Assembly (NCBI GenBank): GCA_015350385.1
Contig: WNKI01000001.1
Location: 5,676,476 to 5,740,475 of the forward strand
DNA: 64,000 nt
Source: Aculops lycopersici
Taxonomy: Eukaryota; Arthropoda; Arachnida; Trombidiformes; Eriophyidae
Reading direction: 5' to 3'
Position 1 is the stretch's first letter. The number at the start of each line of letters is the position of its first letter. The translations under genes and the position numbers were made by a program. Under the pieces are notes generated by a model. It saw nothing but the letters and a program-made list of their open reading frames with translations. It did not search any database and was not told the origin of the DNA. This document shows, one piece after another, positions 1 to 12,350 of this stretch.

Positions 1-392
1 CTCTCTCTCTCTCTCTCTCTGTCTCTATCGCTGGCTCACTTGGCGACTGGTTTGCGCGGCCACCACGGCGCCGACTCACCAGCGAACTTTTCAACTTGCA
101 AGTAGCAACAACAAAGATGGCGGCGATCCTCGTTGCGGCGGTGCGAGTTGCTCTCGCTATCAATTCGCTCGCCCCTCTCTCCATCTCTCTCCACGAGCGC
201 CCGTCGGTCTGGCCCGACGACGACTCACTACCAGCTGAAGCCTCACGTTTGACCGACAATGTCGGGCGGTGCGCGCTACAAGTCGCTTTCGTCGTCGTGG
301 TTGCCTCTCTCGCTTGCTTCCTCTTCCTAGATCCCGACTTTGTCGCCGGTGCCTCGCGCGTTGAACCGTCGAAATTTGCGCCGCCGTTCGGT

Positions 393-433
393 GGACAGAC
401 GGACGGACGGACAAACGGACGAACCGACGGACC
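393..433. repeat. (GGAC)n-like microsatellite
   Basis: Imperfect tandem GGAC/GGACA/GAAC units lie between 393 and 433. The run creates Thr/Asp/Gly-rich frames on both strands that should not be read as protein. Confidence 0.8.
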
Positions 434-593
434 AGCCGATTGACTGGCAGACCGACCGAGTAATCGAACAAGATGACGACAGCGACAGTGTTTGAAAGTC
501 AGTTCAATCTTTGAAGCAGGCGAGGTCGAACTATAGTAGCGTGTATCTGCACTAGTGCATTTCTGCATGCCCACAAGTCTAAGGCCATCTTTT

Positions 594-612
594 TGTGTGT
601 GTGTGTGTGTGT
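594..612. repeat. (TG)n microsatellite
   Basis: An uninterrupted run of about nine TG units in the spacer downstream of DOP1. Confidence 0.85.
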
Positions 613-826
613 TGTTTTCTGCGTGTGTACTATCTGAAGAGCAATAGCCGGCGAGAGAGATCCAGCGACCGGAGAACTAACAAACGAACGAGCGAAAGAT
701 TGAACAGCAGCAGCAGCAAGAAGCAACAGTGGCAAAAAACCATGTTGAACGCGATCACTTCTATACGCCAGCCCCAAGAATCCTCGTGCATCTTAGTGCG
801 GCGACATACCGGGAAAAAATGTGCTT

Positions 827-832
827 TTTATT
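827..832 (-). terminator. Poly(A) signal of DOP1
   Basis: TTTATT on the plus strand gives AATAAA on the minus strand, about 26 bases past the DOP1 stop codon. It is the only canonical signal close to the stop, so the DOP1 3' UTR is probably very short. Confidence 0.6.
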
Positions 833-857
833 TTGAATCACACGGTACATCTTCAGT

Positions 858-3800
858 TTAATGAACAAGAAAGTCGCTCTCAAGTATAGCGTCGATAAAT
901 TTGTTTGGGTCATCGTAGGCACCTGAGCTCAATGCTTGAGCTTCAATCATCACGGTTGCGGGCGACAAGTTACTTGATGTTCCTCCTGGTGTATTTGTAG
1001 TCCCATCAACACCGCTCATCGAAGAGTGTGTCATACCAGAAACTTGCTCACTGGCCAACTGCTCATACTCGCATCTATTGACCTTGACCAGAGTCCTGAA
1101 GAATGGGTGCAAGTCGAGAAGGTTGGCAATCTTGTTCAGAGTTAGGATGGGGTAGTGATTTCTGTAGGGCAAGATGTTTGAGGAAGAGCTTAATTGAGAT
1201 AGACGCCTTTCTATTCGCACTAAGTGAGGCTCAAAATCATCGCCTGCTCCGATGAACGACCAGCGATACATTTGGAACTGAGGTAAGGAATCAGCCGGCA
1301 AGGCCAACACCATGTCCAGGAGCTTACAGGTATTTAAAAATAACTGAAAGCGCGCCGATGTCGAGGGGCTCACCTGTAGACTCGCCTGTACCTGTTGTTG
1401 GTCGGCATTTGAGGCAGTAGCGGCGGCTACACTCTGATCAAGGTATGCTTCAATATCCAATAACCCTTGAACCATTTCCGTGTACACAAAGGGCCACAAG
1501 CTTGTGAGCAGATGGGCGGAGGAGCGAATTATTAAAACCCGGAAGCACAACATTATTTGCGATTGTACCAAATCGCTCGGATTGTCTCGCAGCGATTCAA
1601 TAAGCTTTTCCTGGATTTCCGGCGTGTACTTGTGGTATTGATCCCTTTCGCTACAAAATAGAATGAAGGCCATCCGTTTGATAAGCTGAGCTCGCTGTTC
1701 GCTCTCCTGATCTCTACTGGCGAATAATTTCAATGCTCCACCTGACTGATTTACCGACATCCTTGCTAGGAAGTCACGGAATGTAGTCTTGTCATGGGTC
1801 ATGAGATGATCCACAATTACCCGCCAATGTTCCATGCAAGCGGAATCCATTTGAAAGAATTGCGGATCTAGGAGCAGTTCAAGGGCGTCCTTGCGCCATG
1901 CCTTTCGGGTGTACTGGTAGCCGGAAATACTTGAAAGTAGGTGCGAGCATGCGAGGAAGCTAGGCGCGTTGTGTTTGTCGTGGTTCTTGAGGTATGGATT
2001 GACATAGTACATAATACCATTGATTAGATTAACAACCTTCTCCTTCTCGTCGCTGGCATAAATGACATCTAAAACAGGAGCAACATATTCAGCTAGAGCG
2101 TTTAGCACCTGGCACGAGGTGGCTGTATAGGATTGCTGAGGTGTCATGATTACTTGATCACTGATTGACCCTAAGTGGCCACCAGCGCCACCGATACCAG
2201 AGTTAGAGTTAACACCTGCAGCTAGCTCGTTCCCATCGCTATCCTGTAACGATTGCAAGTCGCTCGCGCTAATCTCGGGCTCCGGGGCTGGCGCCTCGAC
2301 TTCTGGCGCTCGACGCAACCAACGCGATTGAGCTAGACGAGCGCCAACGACTGTGGTCAAAGAGTCGATGAGCTTTTGAGCGACTTCCTGCAGATCCTTT
2401 TGGTCTTTGCGATCCTCAATCAATGGAGCATTCTGAACAAACTCGTGCAGCAAGGCCAGGAGGGTAAATTGGGCCTGAGGCATTGCGGGCTTGCCCAATT
2501 GCGATCCGTCGCGAAGTAGATGTAATAATGGTTTCCAGCATTCAATGAGCTGAGAGCCTGGAAATAGGCGAATGTAAGCCAAAAAGAATTGCAACAAGCC
2601 AACCTCGAGAGGAACTATAGCCCGACGGGATGCCATGATGAGTGAATTCGAGTCACTACCTGAGTTGTTACTCAAACTAGTACTACCACTGTTATCTTGG
2701 CTTGTTTTCGAGATAACCTGACGGGTGGTCTGGAGGACAGACTCCATTGGTAGATCGCTAATTGAGGCAACTATTTCAACCAGTAGGTTTTGATCCGGTG
2801 TACTCGTTGGGATTACCTCTTTCTTGGGAATTTGTGTACTAGTTGGCACCGAATGCGTTGATGATGTCGTCGACATTATAGTTGTACCTACTGACGAAGA
2901 ATTGGGCATTGCATTAGGTCCGGACATGGCTAAGTTTGGGGTTGCCATTGCTGCTGTGGTCGTTGTTGCATAGGTGGTACTTGTAGTTGTTTGGTTTGTC
3001 GTTGTCGTGGAATTGGTGGTGGTGGTCGAAGTTGCTGATGTCGTTGAAGTTGCCGACACACCGCTAGGAACATTTGGATTGGTGTTACTATGGATGCTGT
3101 TGATGGTATTGATGGAACCAGGGGCAAATGTCATGATTGTAGATGAAGGCCGAAATCGCAATTCGTGCCATACATAAGCAACCGCAGTCATGAATTGAAC
3201 ACCATGTCTTAGTGATATAGGAGATAAGAGTGACAAAATTTGTTTTCTCACATCTCCAGGCGAACCCAATATAACCCAAGAGCCTCTCTCTACCTCTGCC
3301 TCTTCCCTGCCCATGGCCTTCCAAACCTGAATTAATGCTAAAAAGATTTGCGACAACTTGTTCAGCACCTCCTTGCGGGCCATCATAAGGGGATCATTCA
3401 GGCCGAGTGATGTTGATGACGAATCTGTTCCTATTCCACTGTCAGCAGATTGATCATTCGAAAAAACATGCAGTATATTTGAAACAACATGACTCACAGG
3501 GCCAAGGCTGCTAGGTCCACTAGTTCCGGTATTAGTCAGGGTTGTTGTTGAGCCTGACGTCATGTTATTGCTGGTAGTTCCACCAACACCGATTGCACCT
3601 CCACCTGTACCTCCATGAGTTGACAGACTCGCAGCGGTAGCTGTGCTAATGGATGATGACGGAAGCAAAGTTGAAAGTGATTCGCTGCGTTGCGACAAGT
3701 TGCTAGACTGGTAGTAGCCAGCATTGCCGCCCATCCCGCTACCTCCACTTAAGCCCATGCCCATGTAACCGCCACTTCCGCCGCCACTGCCACCGATTCC

Positions 3801-6800
3801 ACTGCCACCAATTCCGCCGAATCCGCTTGCGGCAAGTTGATTTGCATCCAATAAACAGTAATGTGCCAAATGAGATAGGCTATTCATAAGTATCGATAGG
3901 TACTTGGGTGTCATAGTCAAATTAATACTCTTTGGCTCGCCTCCCTGTATGATGCATTGTGAGATCATCTCAAGATTGTCACATAAACGAGATATTATGC
4001 AGCCAATCCAACGAGTCAGAGATCTACCTGAAATTGGTATGGTTGATTCAATCATTGATAACCAATTGACATGCAAATCAGAGCGTTGGATGTTTTGTAA
4101 GGCGGCCTTTACGGCAGACAAAAACAAGCGTTGCGATGAGATCAGAATATTATAGAAGTACTTGAGTGAATTTGACGAGATATCTGGTATGTCGCGTGTA
4201 CGAGCCGATCGTGAATGGTTTTCCGTCTCGCTAATAACGTTTGGTGGTGCAACCCTGTACTCCAAAATCATGAGCTCCTCCAACAGTCTCAACAGAGTTC
4301 TCTGAAAGTCATCCGGATTGTCGTTGCACGTTTCATTGAAGTGTATCAGTTGTTCAGTTGTCAACTGCTGCTCACTCAATGACACTGAGCTTGGCGCTGT
4401 TGTCAAACTCGTTACCACCGTGGCAGGTGCTTGAGTTGTAGATGGCGTATTGTTGTTATTGTTGCTACTACTGATGCTCATGGTATTGATTCCACTGCTG
4501 CAGGTAGCGGTCATCACGCTTGAGTTATTGTTATTATGGCTAGCGGGCTGACTCTGGTGGGCGGCGCACTGAACCACAGTGGCAATATGTAGCAGGACAA
4601 TCTCTTGAGCCTTGCATCTATTTAGCATGTCGTGGATTGGATGCGTTGGGCACCCTTTGATGGCATCGAACAGACAGTTGAAAATTACCCTAAGGATCTC
4701 ACTGGCCAACATACGAACCTTCTGGTTTCCGTGAAGATCGGCCTGAGATAATTTGGCACTTGGTATTTGCATATAGTAACTAGATAGAAAATTCAAGCAG
4801 GTCACTATGGTTAGCTCCAGGAACGAGGGAAATGGAACTTGACCACCAAGTCCACCGCCACTACCTCTTCCGCCTAGCTGGTCGATTGAAATGTCATCAT
4901 GAAAATTGTTTCCAGCTTGGGCATTACGATGTCGCGCATATAGGATGCTCAATTCGTGACAAGCCTTTATACTAGAATTAGCCATTCTAATTAATCCTTG
5001 GTGTGGGTCAGCCATTAGCACATTCCATAAGGTGTTCAAGGCATATAAAATCCTCTGTGAATCGTAAACCTGAGAATATAGGTGCATGTGCGTGTGATGG
5101 ATATTGGATATGTTGATCTTTGTGAAAATTATCGGAGTTCTCGCCGTATCTGGATGAAGTAGTATATTGAGTATTGGCTCTAGAACTCTAGAAGTTGTGC
5201 GAAATTTGTATACCTGAGCTAGCCAGTCCTTAGCGATGCAATTGTATGGGTCCATTTTGTTTGCCAGACTATCTAGCATGAAGAAAAGGGGTCGCTCAAA
5301 CTCTCGATGCCTAAGGTTGAGATCTGACCTATCGCCGCACTTCATTAGAGAGAAGAGTAGTGCAAATCTTCGCCGAGCTTCATAGGCAACCTCCTGGTCG
5401 GTACTATTCAGGCTAGCACAAATTATATCCTCGCAAACGAGCGTCTGGTGAGTTAGATCGTGCATATTTTGTATCAAGTCAATAGTCTCAAACCACGTCA
5501 TTGGCTCGGTGGAAAGATAGTGCCAAAGGATACTCATAGCAAGTGAGAACCAACAAGTTTCATGCTCAATAAAATGGAACTCAGCTTCGGTCAACATAAG
5601 GCGTTTTCTTGAATCCTTTGTGGGCGTGCTATTATGAGATCGGCGCTCAAACATAAGCGATGCATCACCGACCACCGACGCGTTGAGCTCCTCAGAAAAT
5701 GAGGGCATTACAGTGCCAACGAGTTGATTTGCCATTGCAAAATTGGAATTCAAAGTCAGCTGACAGGTGCTTAACATTTTTAGCATCATATTGATTGAAG
5801 CATAATTAATTTTGATGTTGTCAACCTTATAGGAGAGCAGCATCAAGTCTTGGATATAGGGCCTGCAAGATGACAGGTTCATTCGACCATTTGTTTGTTG
5901 TTCCTGTCTGACTCCTTGACTGTTACTACTATTATTGATAATATTATTCTCCATGGCAACGTTCAATGACTCAGGTTGAGTCATCTCTTGATGCTGAATC
6001 GATTTTGTTGGAGTTGCTCCGTTGGCGATAGCTTGACCTGATGCTGGCTGTTCACCCGATACTGAGTTTAGTTCCTCGATTATTGGAATACTAGCTATTA
6101 AAGTTAATATATTGATTAAGGACTCGAACACAGGTACCCATTGGTCGTTAACTTTAAGTGGGTCCCTTTCTATATCTCCCTTTGAGTTACCTAGATATCG
6201 ACTCTCTATCACCTTGGTGAACTCCTCGTACAAGACTTTAGTGTCGATCCCAACCATGAGACGGGTTATCACAAAATGGTGAAGTAAATTTTGGAACCTG
6301 ACGATGAGGTGTTCGAGCGTCGGAGTTCGCCCCTTTTCTTCGTAATCATATCGATTGCTTGAGATGTTCACCTCATTAGCTGACTTGTCTCCTTGTTCGT
6401 CGGATGTATTGTTTGTCGAGCTGTCGTTGGGCTCATTTGCCTCGTCTGCTAGATATTCTTCATCCTCTGCAACGAGCGATATTCTATTTCCTATACGCGA
6501 TGATTGTGATGGCACTTGGCTTAGACTAGTATTATGAGCAGCCTCTTCTTTCTTCAAGAGCAAAGGATCTTGATGTAGCAAATTGATGCCGTCAAAGATG
6601 GCGGTAACAATCCGTGTCAGCGCCAGGTATTCGTCCACCTCGAGAATATCACAATAATCTATCATTAGGTGTAACAAATTCATCAATATTTTTGGATGAA
6701 ACTCTTTGGCGCTCTCGACATAATTTTCAATTGGAAAACAATCCATCATCACGTTATAGGCGGAGCATAGCTCGAGTATATCCGTGGGACTCGAGCCAAC

Positions 6801-8420
6801 CGGCTTTACAGCGAAGAGTTTGCCATTCTTCATCATTCGACGGCCAGATCCGCTGATTAGATGACCACTACCTTGTTGAACCGGATTGTCGTCGACGGTC
6901 TTTTTTCTGCGCGTATCACATACCTCTGCCAACAAATTGTAAACTCTACCCCATAGGTAAGATATATTCATACTTGTCAGTAACAACCGTATCGTTCTTA
7001 AAAACTCTTGACGTGGACTTTCGACATTGTAGAGATCCATACATAGGGTTCTGTAAAATTGAAGCATTCATTCGTTAGTAGGGCCACCTGGTGATTGGAA
7101 ATCTCAACGTGTAAGAGATTCAGGTACTCACCTTAGTATCTCAAGACAAATATCATCTATTATCAACTCGCAAAGTTCGGAATGATCGATAAGACAAATC
7201 ATCAAACGATACGACCAGAAATCACCAAGACTAGACCAACAGTTGGGAATATCAATGACTTTCGACGGATCCTGTAAATGCGAACAAAAGAATCTAGTTA
7301 GTACAACCTCAAATCTGACTAGATATGAACAAATGGAGCTCAGAGTTTCTCTCATACTCACCGATAGACAGTTGTTGAAAGCCTCTAATAACAGGGGTCT
7401 TGCATATTCATCGAAGTATGAAATTTTGCGTTCTTTCTCCCTTTGCTCTCGCGACTTTCTTGCATCCATTTGAACAATTGAATCACTATGCGCTCGACCA
7501 TACATAGCCAAATTGGCTGGTTTCTTGCCAGTACTCGAATCCAAGTTAAAGATCCAAGCTAACAATCTACGGCTAAGGGATGTGTCTCGGCGCAATAGAA
7601 CTGTCACAGCGCCAGTGGCTAGTTTGATCATATCATTTCTCTTGATTTGTTGATTATGCAGGGGAAAGCAATTTAGTAGCACATCTAGTGCTGCTCTTTG
7701 GACTAGAACATTTCTTATGTCTAGCAAGGAAACACATATTGCCTCTATGAGTGCCTCTAGATTGTTACCAAGTATATGAAGCTGACTTTCGAGTGGTCGT
7801 TTCTTGTTGAAATGTGCTATGAGAAAGTTCATTCCATGGAGACGAACCGATGGATCGATTAGTATACATCGCCACAAGGAACCGTAGAAATGTTCTGGAC
7901 CAACACCGGCGCAAACCTTCATCAGAAGATCATCAGTTCTCTGATAAAACTCTGTATTTTCCTCAAGCCCATGGAGTGTTGCAATAAGGAATCCATCTAA
8001 AGCTGGCCTCAATCTCTCATTTAATGGAAGAAAATGAACCTCATACAGTTCTAATAAAGCTGGTTTGACATTTAGGTCGGCATGACTCAGTAATGGAAAT
8101 AGACCATTTGAGAACTTGCTCAACTCTTGCATAAGATTATCAATTCCTATTGCCTTAAATAATAAATCATATGTTTCTAAGGCCTTCAATTGGACTCCAT
8201 TTGGGAGACCAGGGTGTAGGCATTGCGCTAGCCTTCGACCCAATATTGCATCACATGGTATCTTGGAAAATTGTGAATAATTTAGGAGGACTTTGTTGAC
8301 TTTGCCTAGTGCATTAACCAAATCTGCCCACTCGGTAGTATACTCGAAAGCTTTGAGGGCCTTTTCCATCTGTTGCTGGTAAGCCTTGAATTTGTCCATC
8401 TTGCTGCTATTACTGCTCAT
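858..8420 (-). CDS. DOP1: DOP1 (Dopey) family protein
   Basis: Two exons, 8420..7132 and 7050..858, flank an 81-bp GT-AG intron (donor GTGAGT, acceptor TTTTACAG) that falls inside an Arg codon. Joined they give 2,494 codons, hence 2,493 residues, within the 2,300-2,600 usual for animal DOP1 proteins. The first 300 residues carry the Dopey N-terminal domain, recognisable by the blocks EWADLVNALGKVNK and RLAQCLHPGLPNGVQLKALETYD (first 20 shown by position about 34-75). Family members are peripheral Golgi/endosome proteins that work with MON2 in membrane trafficking, and that role is inferred here. The middle contains Asn, Thr, Ser and Gly-rich low-complexity stretches, including a Gly/Ser run and a long Thr/Ser tract, which lie between conserved helical blocks and are probably disordered. 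The start at 8420 is the first in-frame Met before the conserved domain. A hairpin with a small upstream ORF lies just 5' of it. Confidence 0.93.
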
Positions 8421-8460
8421 GATTATAGATGAGTTATAACAATATTAGATAGTAATATTT

Positions 8461-8492
8461 AGAATGATACCCATAGTTTCGGGTATCATTCT
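8461..8492. repeat. 12-bp perfect inverted repeat 5' of DOP1
   Basis: The arms AGAATGATACCC and GGGTATCATTCT are exact reverse complements around an 8-base loop. The repeat lies 41 bases upstream of the DOP1 start, so if transcribed it folds into a stable hairpin in the 5' leader. The minus-strand reading also contains an upstream ATG and a 14-codon ORF that ends before the DOP1 start. Confidence 0.85.
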
Positions 8493-10560
8493 TTGTTTTG
8501 GTTTGGGTCGTATTTATGATGTGCACACGTTGCCCTGCGTCACTGAGAATAATAATATTAAATTTTTTTTTGTGCAGCGTTCTGTAGTTTTCTCTTCTGT
8601 ACGCGCGCTATCGTTGTACAAGTATGAGCAATGATGAAAATAATGGGCTTCGGCGAGAGCGAGGGAGGGGAAACATTATATTTCTCTCGGTGGTTCGCTG
8701 GGACTCGTTCTTCGTTGAAGTTTCGGGTTGTTAGTCGGACACATCACGCCCCCGGTGCTGACGTAAGGGCGATTGCGAAAACCCTTTCGTGCCAACGAAG
8801 AATAACCTGGAGAGTTGAGTGAGGTCCGATTGGCCTGTTGGTCATTCGGACATCGAAAGTTCGCTTATGTGGACCTCAAATGTATTCTCGTTCAGCTGAA
8901 GCAGTGCGAAAAAGAGCCGCTTGAAGGGGTACAGCTATAGAGGGCCAATATGGCTATTCCTAATGCTTGACCAAATGCCTCCAATTTGCAATCCGTGAGG
9001 CAGCCAACAAGTGGCTGTCAGTAAAAATTATTTGAGTTTAGATCGCCAGTTCCTCGCATTTCTGTTGACTATTTTCCTCTCAATCAGCATATATTTTCAA
9101 TGGCTAACAGCATCCTTCAAACTCGCTTACTTGTTCCAACACTCGCAATTGGTCAGTTTACTTGCTAGCTGGGTGGCAGGTAGTTTAGCTCGGCTGGTCA
9201 GCTAGCTTGCTGGTGGACCGACGAGCAACGCGCTCAGTTTTTTTTATCGTTCAAGCGTGCAAATCCCGATAATGAGCTCAAGTCCAAGTTGCGTAACTCA
9301 AACTTGCTCACTTCCACTCTTTGCTCTCGTCGTCAGAGCTGGCGAAAGTGCAAGTTCAAGGTATCGCCTGATTTGCGTCGCCACATGTTGTTGCAGTTGC
9401 TGTTACTGTAATGGTTGTATTTGCTCAATCTTTCTCTCCAACTCATATATTTAAACACTGAACTCTTCCTTTTTACCAGGCCCATGGTACCCGGTCATCG
9501 CTAATACTGTTGAACAAACTAAACCAACTAAAACTAGGAACATATCGATAGCGAGTTTTAGTTTAGTTAGTTTCACATGTCTCATGCTCTTTCCGTTGCG
9601 AGCTCTCCCATCTCACCTGTTGTCCCTATCGGCAATGGTGGTCAACTCGTCTTGTTTCGCCTCCTCCTCCTCCTCCTCCCAACTTTTAGTTCATCTAACC
9701 CTAAGGAACTCATCATCATCATCATCATCGTCATCAACTAGCAAAAGAGGCAAGACGAGACGAGACCAGACGAGAAGGGAAGATTTGCTCGTGCGGTTGG
9801 TCAGTTGGCCGTTTCGTCGTCGTAGTGGTTGTCGTTGTTGTTGCGGTGGTCGTCACAGTCATAGTCCGACGAGTGCTATCCGTGTTTTCGACTAACACGA
9901 CCTAGAAAGTCAGATTCAAGTTTACAGCCAAAGGCAATCGATAGGCTACCTGGTTAGCTAACCAGTGTGCAAGTGAGACAGAGAGTCTAACTGACCAATC
10001 CCAAAGAGAAAGAGCAACCAAACTGACCATCACTAATACCCCCGCTGCTGCTGTTGCCTTGGCAGTTTTAGCAGGAATTAAGTCCCTCGCTTGTCTAGCT
10101 AGAGCCTCCCAACTCCTGGTCAGTTTGGCCGCCATCGCCGCTGACTGGTCAGCGAACTTGAAAAGGCGAAAGGGAGAAGATCGCGAGCGCGAGAGTGAAT
10201 TAGCGAGAGATGAAATGAGCAACCATCGACTGGCAAGCCAGCTGACCATTAGCTAGTGCGCACCAGTTTCAGTCTTAGCACTCACGGGCTTCACTGAACT
10301 TATGACCAGCCAAGAAGCTCATTGAAAGTTTACCAATCACACAAGCAGCGAGCGAGCGAGTGAGAGAGCGACCAAGATAGCGCAACACAACCAATGGCCA
10401 CGAGAGAGCCACTACGAGCAACAGGTGACTTTTGGCTCGTCCTTCAGCTCTCATCCAATCCGTTCACTTTTATCCGTCGGCCATCGACGCTGACTAGAGC
10501 CGATAGCCAACGGTCAGTATATTTTGGCTTCCACACTCTCAACTTACACTTCTCTCATTT

Positions 10561-10563
<3 letters not shown>

Positions 10564-10610
<47 letters not shown>
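10564..10610. repeat. (GA)n microsatellite, left of gap
   Basis: About 23 uninterrupted GA units run almost into the assembly gap. A second GA run begins immediately after the gap, so the gap is most likely an unresolved long GA-rich repeat. Confidence 0.9.
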
Positions 10611-10611
<1 letters not shown>

Positions 10612-10626
10612 GACGAAGAACGAACG

Positions 10627-11185
10627 NNNNNNNNNNNNNNNNNNNNNNNNNNNNNNNNNNNNNNNNNNNNNNNNNNNNNNNNNNNNNNNNNNNNNNNNNN
10701 NNNNNNNNNNNNNNNNNNNNNNNNNNNNNNNNNNNNNNNNNNNNNNNNNNNNNNNNNNNNNNNNNNNNNNNNNNNNNNNNNNNNNNNNNNNNNNNNNNNN
10801 NNNNNNNNNNNNNNNNNNNNNNNNNNNNNNNNNNNNNNNNNNNNNNNNNNNNNNNNNNNNNNNNNNNNNNNNNNNNNNNNNNNNNNNNNNNNNNNNNNNN
10901 NNNNNNNNNNNNNNNNNNNNNNNNNNNNNNNNNNNNNNNNNNNNNNNNNNNNNNNNNNNNNNNNNNNNNNNNNNNNNNNNNNNNNNNNNNNNNNNNNNNN
11001 NNNNNNNNNNNNNNNNNNNNNNNNNNNNNNNNNNNNNNNNNNNNNNNNNNNNNNNNNNNNNNNNNNNNNNNNNNNNNNNNNNNNNNNNNNNNNNNNNNNN
11101 NNNNNNNNNNNNNNNNNNNNNNNNNNNNNNNNNNNNNNNNNNNNNNNNNNNNNNNNNNNNNNNNNNNNNNNNNNNNNNNNNNNNN
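10627..11185. other. Assembly gap (559 Ns)
   Basis: Unknown bases between two GA tracts. Frames reported across it are artefacts. Confidence 0.99.

Positions 11186-11221
<36 letters not shown>
11186..11221. repeat. (GA)n microsatellite, right of gap
   Basis: About 18 AG/GA units directly follow the gap in the same orientation as the left tract. Confidence 0.9.
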
Positions 11222-11222
<1 letters not shown>

Positions 11223-11594
11223 CACAAGAACGAAGATATTCTATTGGAGTTCCAAGAGGATGGGAAGTGAGAGACGCGTGTTGTCTTGGAACCACTTGCT
11301 TTGGGTTGTTTCAATTTTTGCATTGATACTCACACAAGTGCTCGCTGTTCGGGTTAAGCAGTTAAGGCACACAGGACGTCTCGTACTAGCAACGGAAAGT
11401 AAGCGAGATGGCGTTTCCTCTTTATCCAACTCTCAATCCACCTGTTGGCAGTGGGATTGCAAGTTTCAAATCGAGCAACTGCCGAGATGGCGACGCGAGC
11501 TTGACGCGCGCAACTTGTAAGCGCGAGCGAGCGAGCAAGCAAGTGCCTTAACACCAGCTAATCGAGTGGGGAAAGGTATAGATTTTTCCCCGAG

Positions 11595-11604
11595 TATATA
11601 AAAG
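11595..11604 (+). promoter_or_regulatory. TATA-box candidate for ABCG
   Basis: TATATAAAAG lies 747 bases upstream of the ABCG start codon, with a second weaker TATAAAA about 15 bases later. If it is used, the leader is about 700 bases and contains upstream ATGs. Position alone supports the assignment. Confidence 0.35.
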
Positions 11605-12350
11605 AGAGTATAAAACGAACGTAGCGCCAACTTAAGTGAGCCATTTTGCCTCTCACTTTGTTGGGGCAACATAATCATCGTTATTATTATTATTATCATC
11701 ATCAACTTTGAATTGAATTGAATCGAAGAGAGTGAGTGATCAAGCGGCCAGTGAGATTTTGGATAGCACAATAACAGTAGTGCTGATAGTCGTCATCATC
11801 ACCATAGTCGTCGTTGTCGCTTCGCATAAGTGACAAACTGGCTTGGCAATCAGGTCAAGGTATTGGCGCGTGCAACTAGGCGGCGGCAACCGGTGGTTGT
11901 GGTGTCAGCTGAGTGGAGTATTAGTGTTGGGGTCACTGCCAGTCAGTCAGTCGGCGAGTTTCAGCGAGTGAGTCATTGGATTGAGACACTCTGTTTTTCA
12001 TCTTTAACTCAAAGAACAGAGAGAGAGAGGGAGAGAGAGAGGAAGCAAATTTTTGAGTGTCAGTTCGTGAGATACAGAAACAAGTGGTGGTCGATATTGA
12101 CCGAGTAAGCTTCATTGAGTTGGGTGCACGTGTTACAGGTCTCTCGTGACTCTTGCATGTTAGAGTGCCTGCTCGTCTGTTTATTTGTGCTCTAGTTAAC
12201 AGGTTGTCTAACTTTGCAACTAGTATTGCACAATCCAGAACTAGTCTGGACCATAAACCAACAACATCAACAAGTTTTTAAGGCACGAAACTAGCCTGTT
12301 TACTTGCTCTGGCTGCATAAAGCAATAAAGCAAAGTAGTAATTTGGCACA

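Larger units (their letters stand above)
1..857. other. Left-edge intergenic region, DOP1 3' flank
   Basis: This stretch holds no gene I can support. It begins inside a CT dinucleotide run (1-20), is rich in pyrimidine tracts and GGAC and TG microsatellites, and ends in the 3' untranslated region of the DOP1 gene that is read leftward. Open frames here are short, repeat-driven and resemble no family known to me. Confidence 0.6.
8493..12350. other. Intergenic spacer, DOP1 to ABCG
   Basis: About 3.9 kb lie between the divergent DOP1 and ABCG genes. The region holds TCC/TCA trinucleotide runs (near 9660-9740), a GA dinucleotide tract interrupted by an assembly gap, several CTAGC-type repeats and a TATA-like element near 11,595. 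The last 700 bases are probably the ABCG 5' leader. No conserved coding frame is visible; the long frames that cross the gap consist of unknown bases. Confidence 0.6.

Noticed and set aside
96..471. Open frames on both strands with Arg/Asp/Gly-rich repeats
   Set aside because: They are driven by GGAC and CT microsatellites, share no family pattern and overlap each other on opposite strands.
10394..11326. Long frames through the first gap (and likewise 51257-52187 through the second)
   Set aside because: Most of the translation is unknown bases and the rest is Arg-Glu or Ser-Leu from GA/CT repeats.
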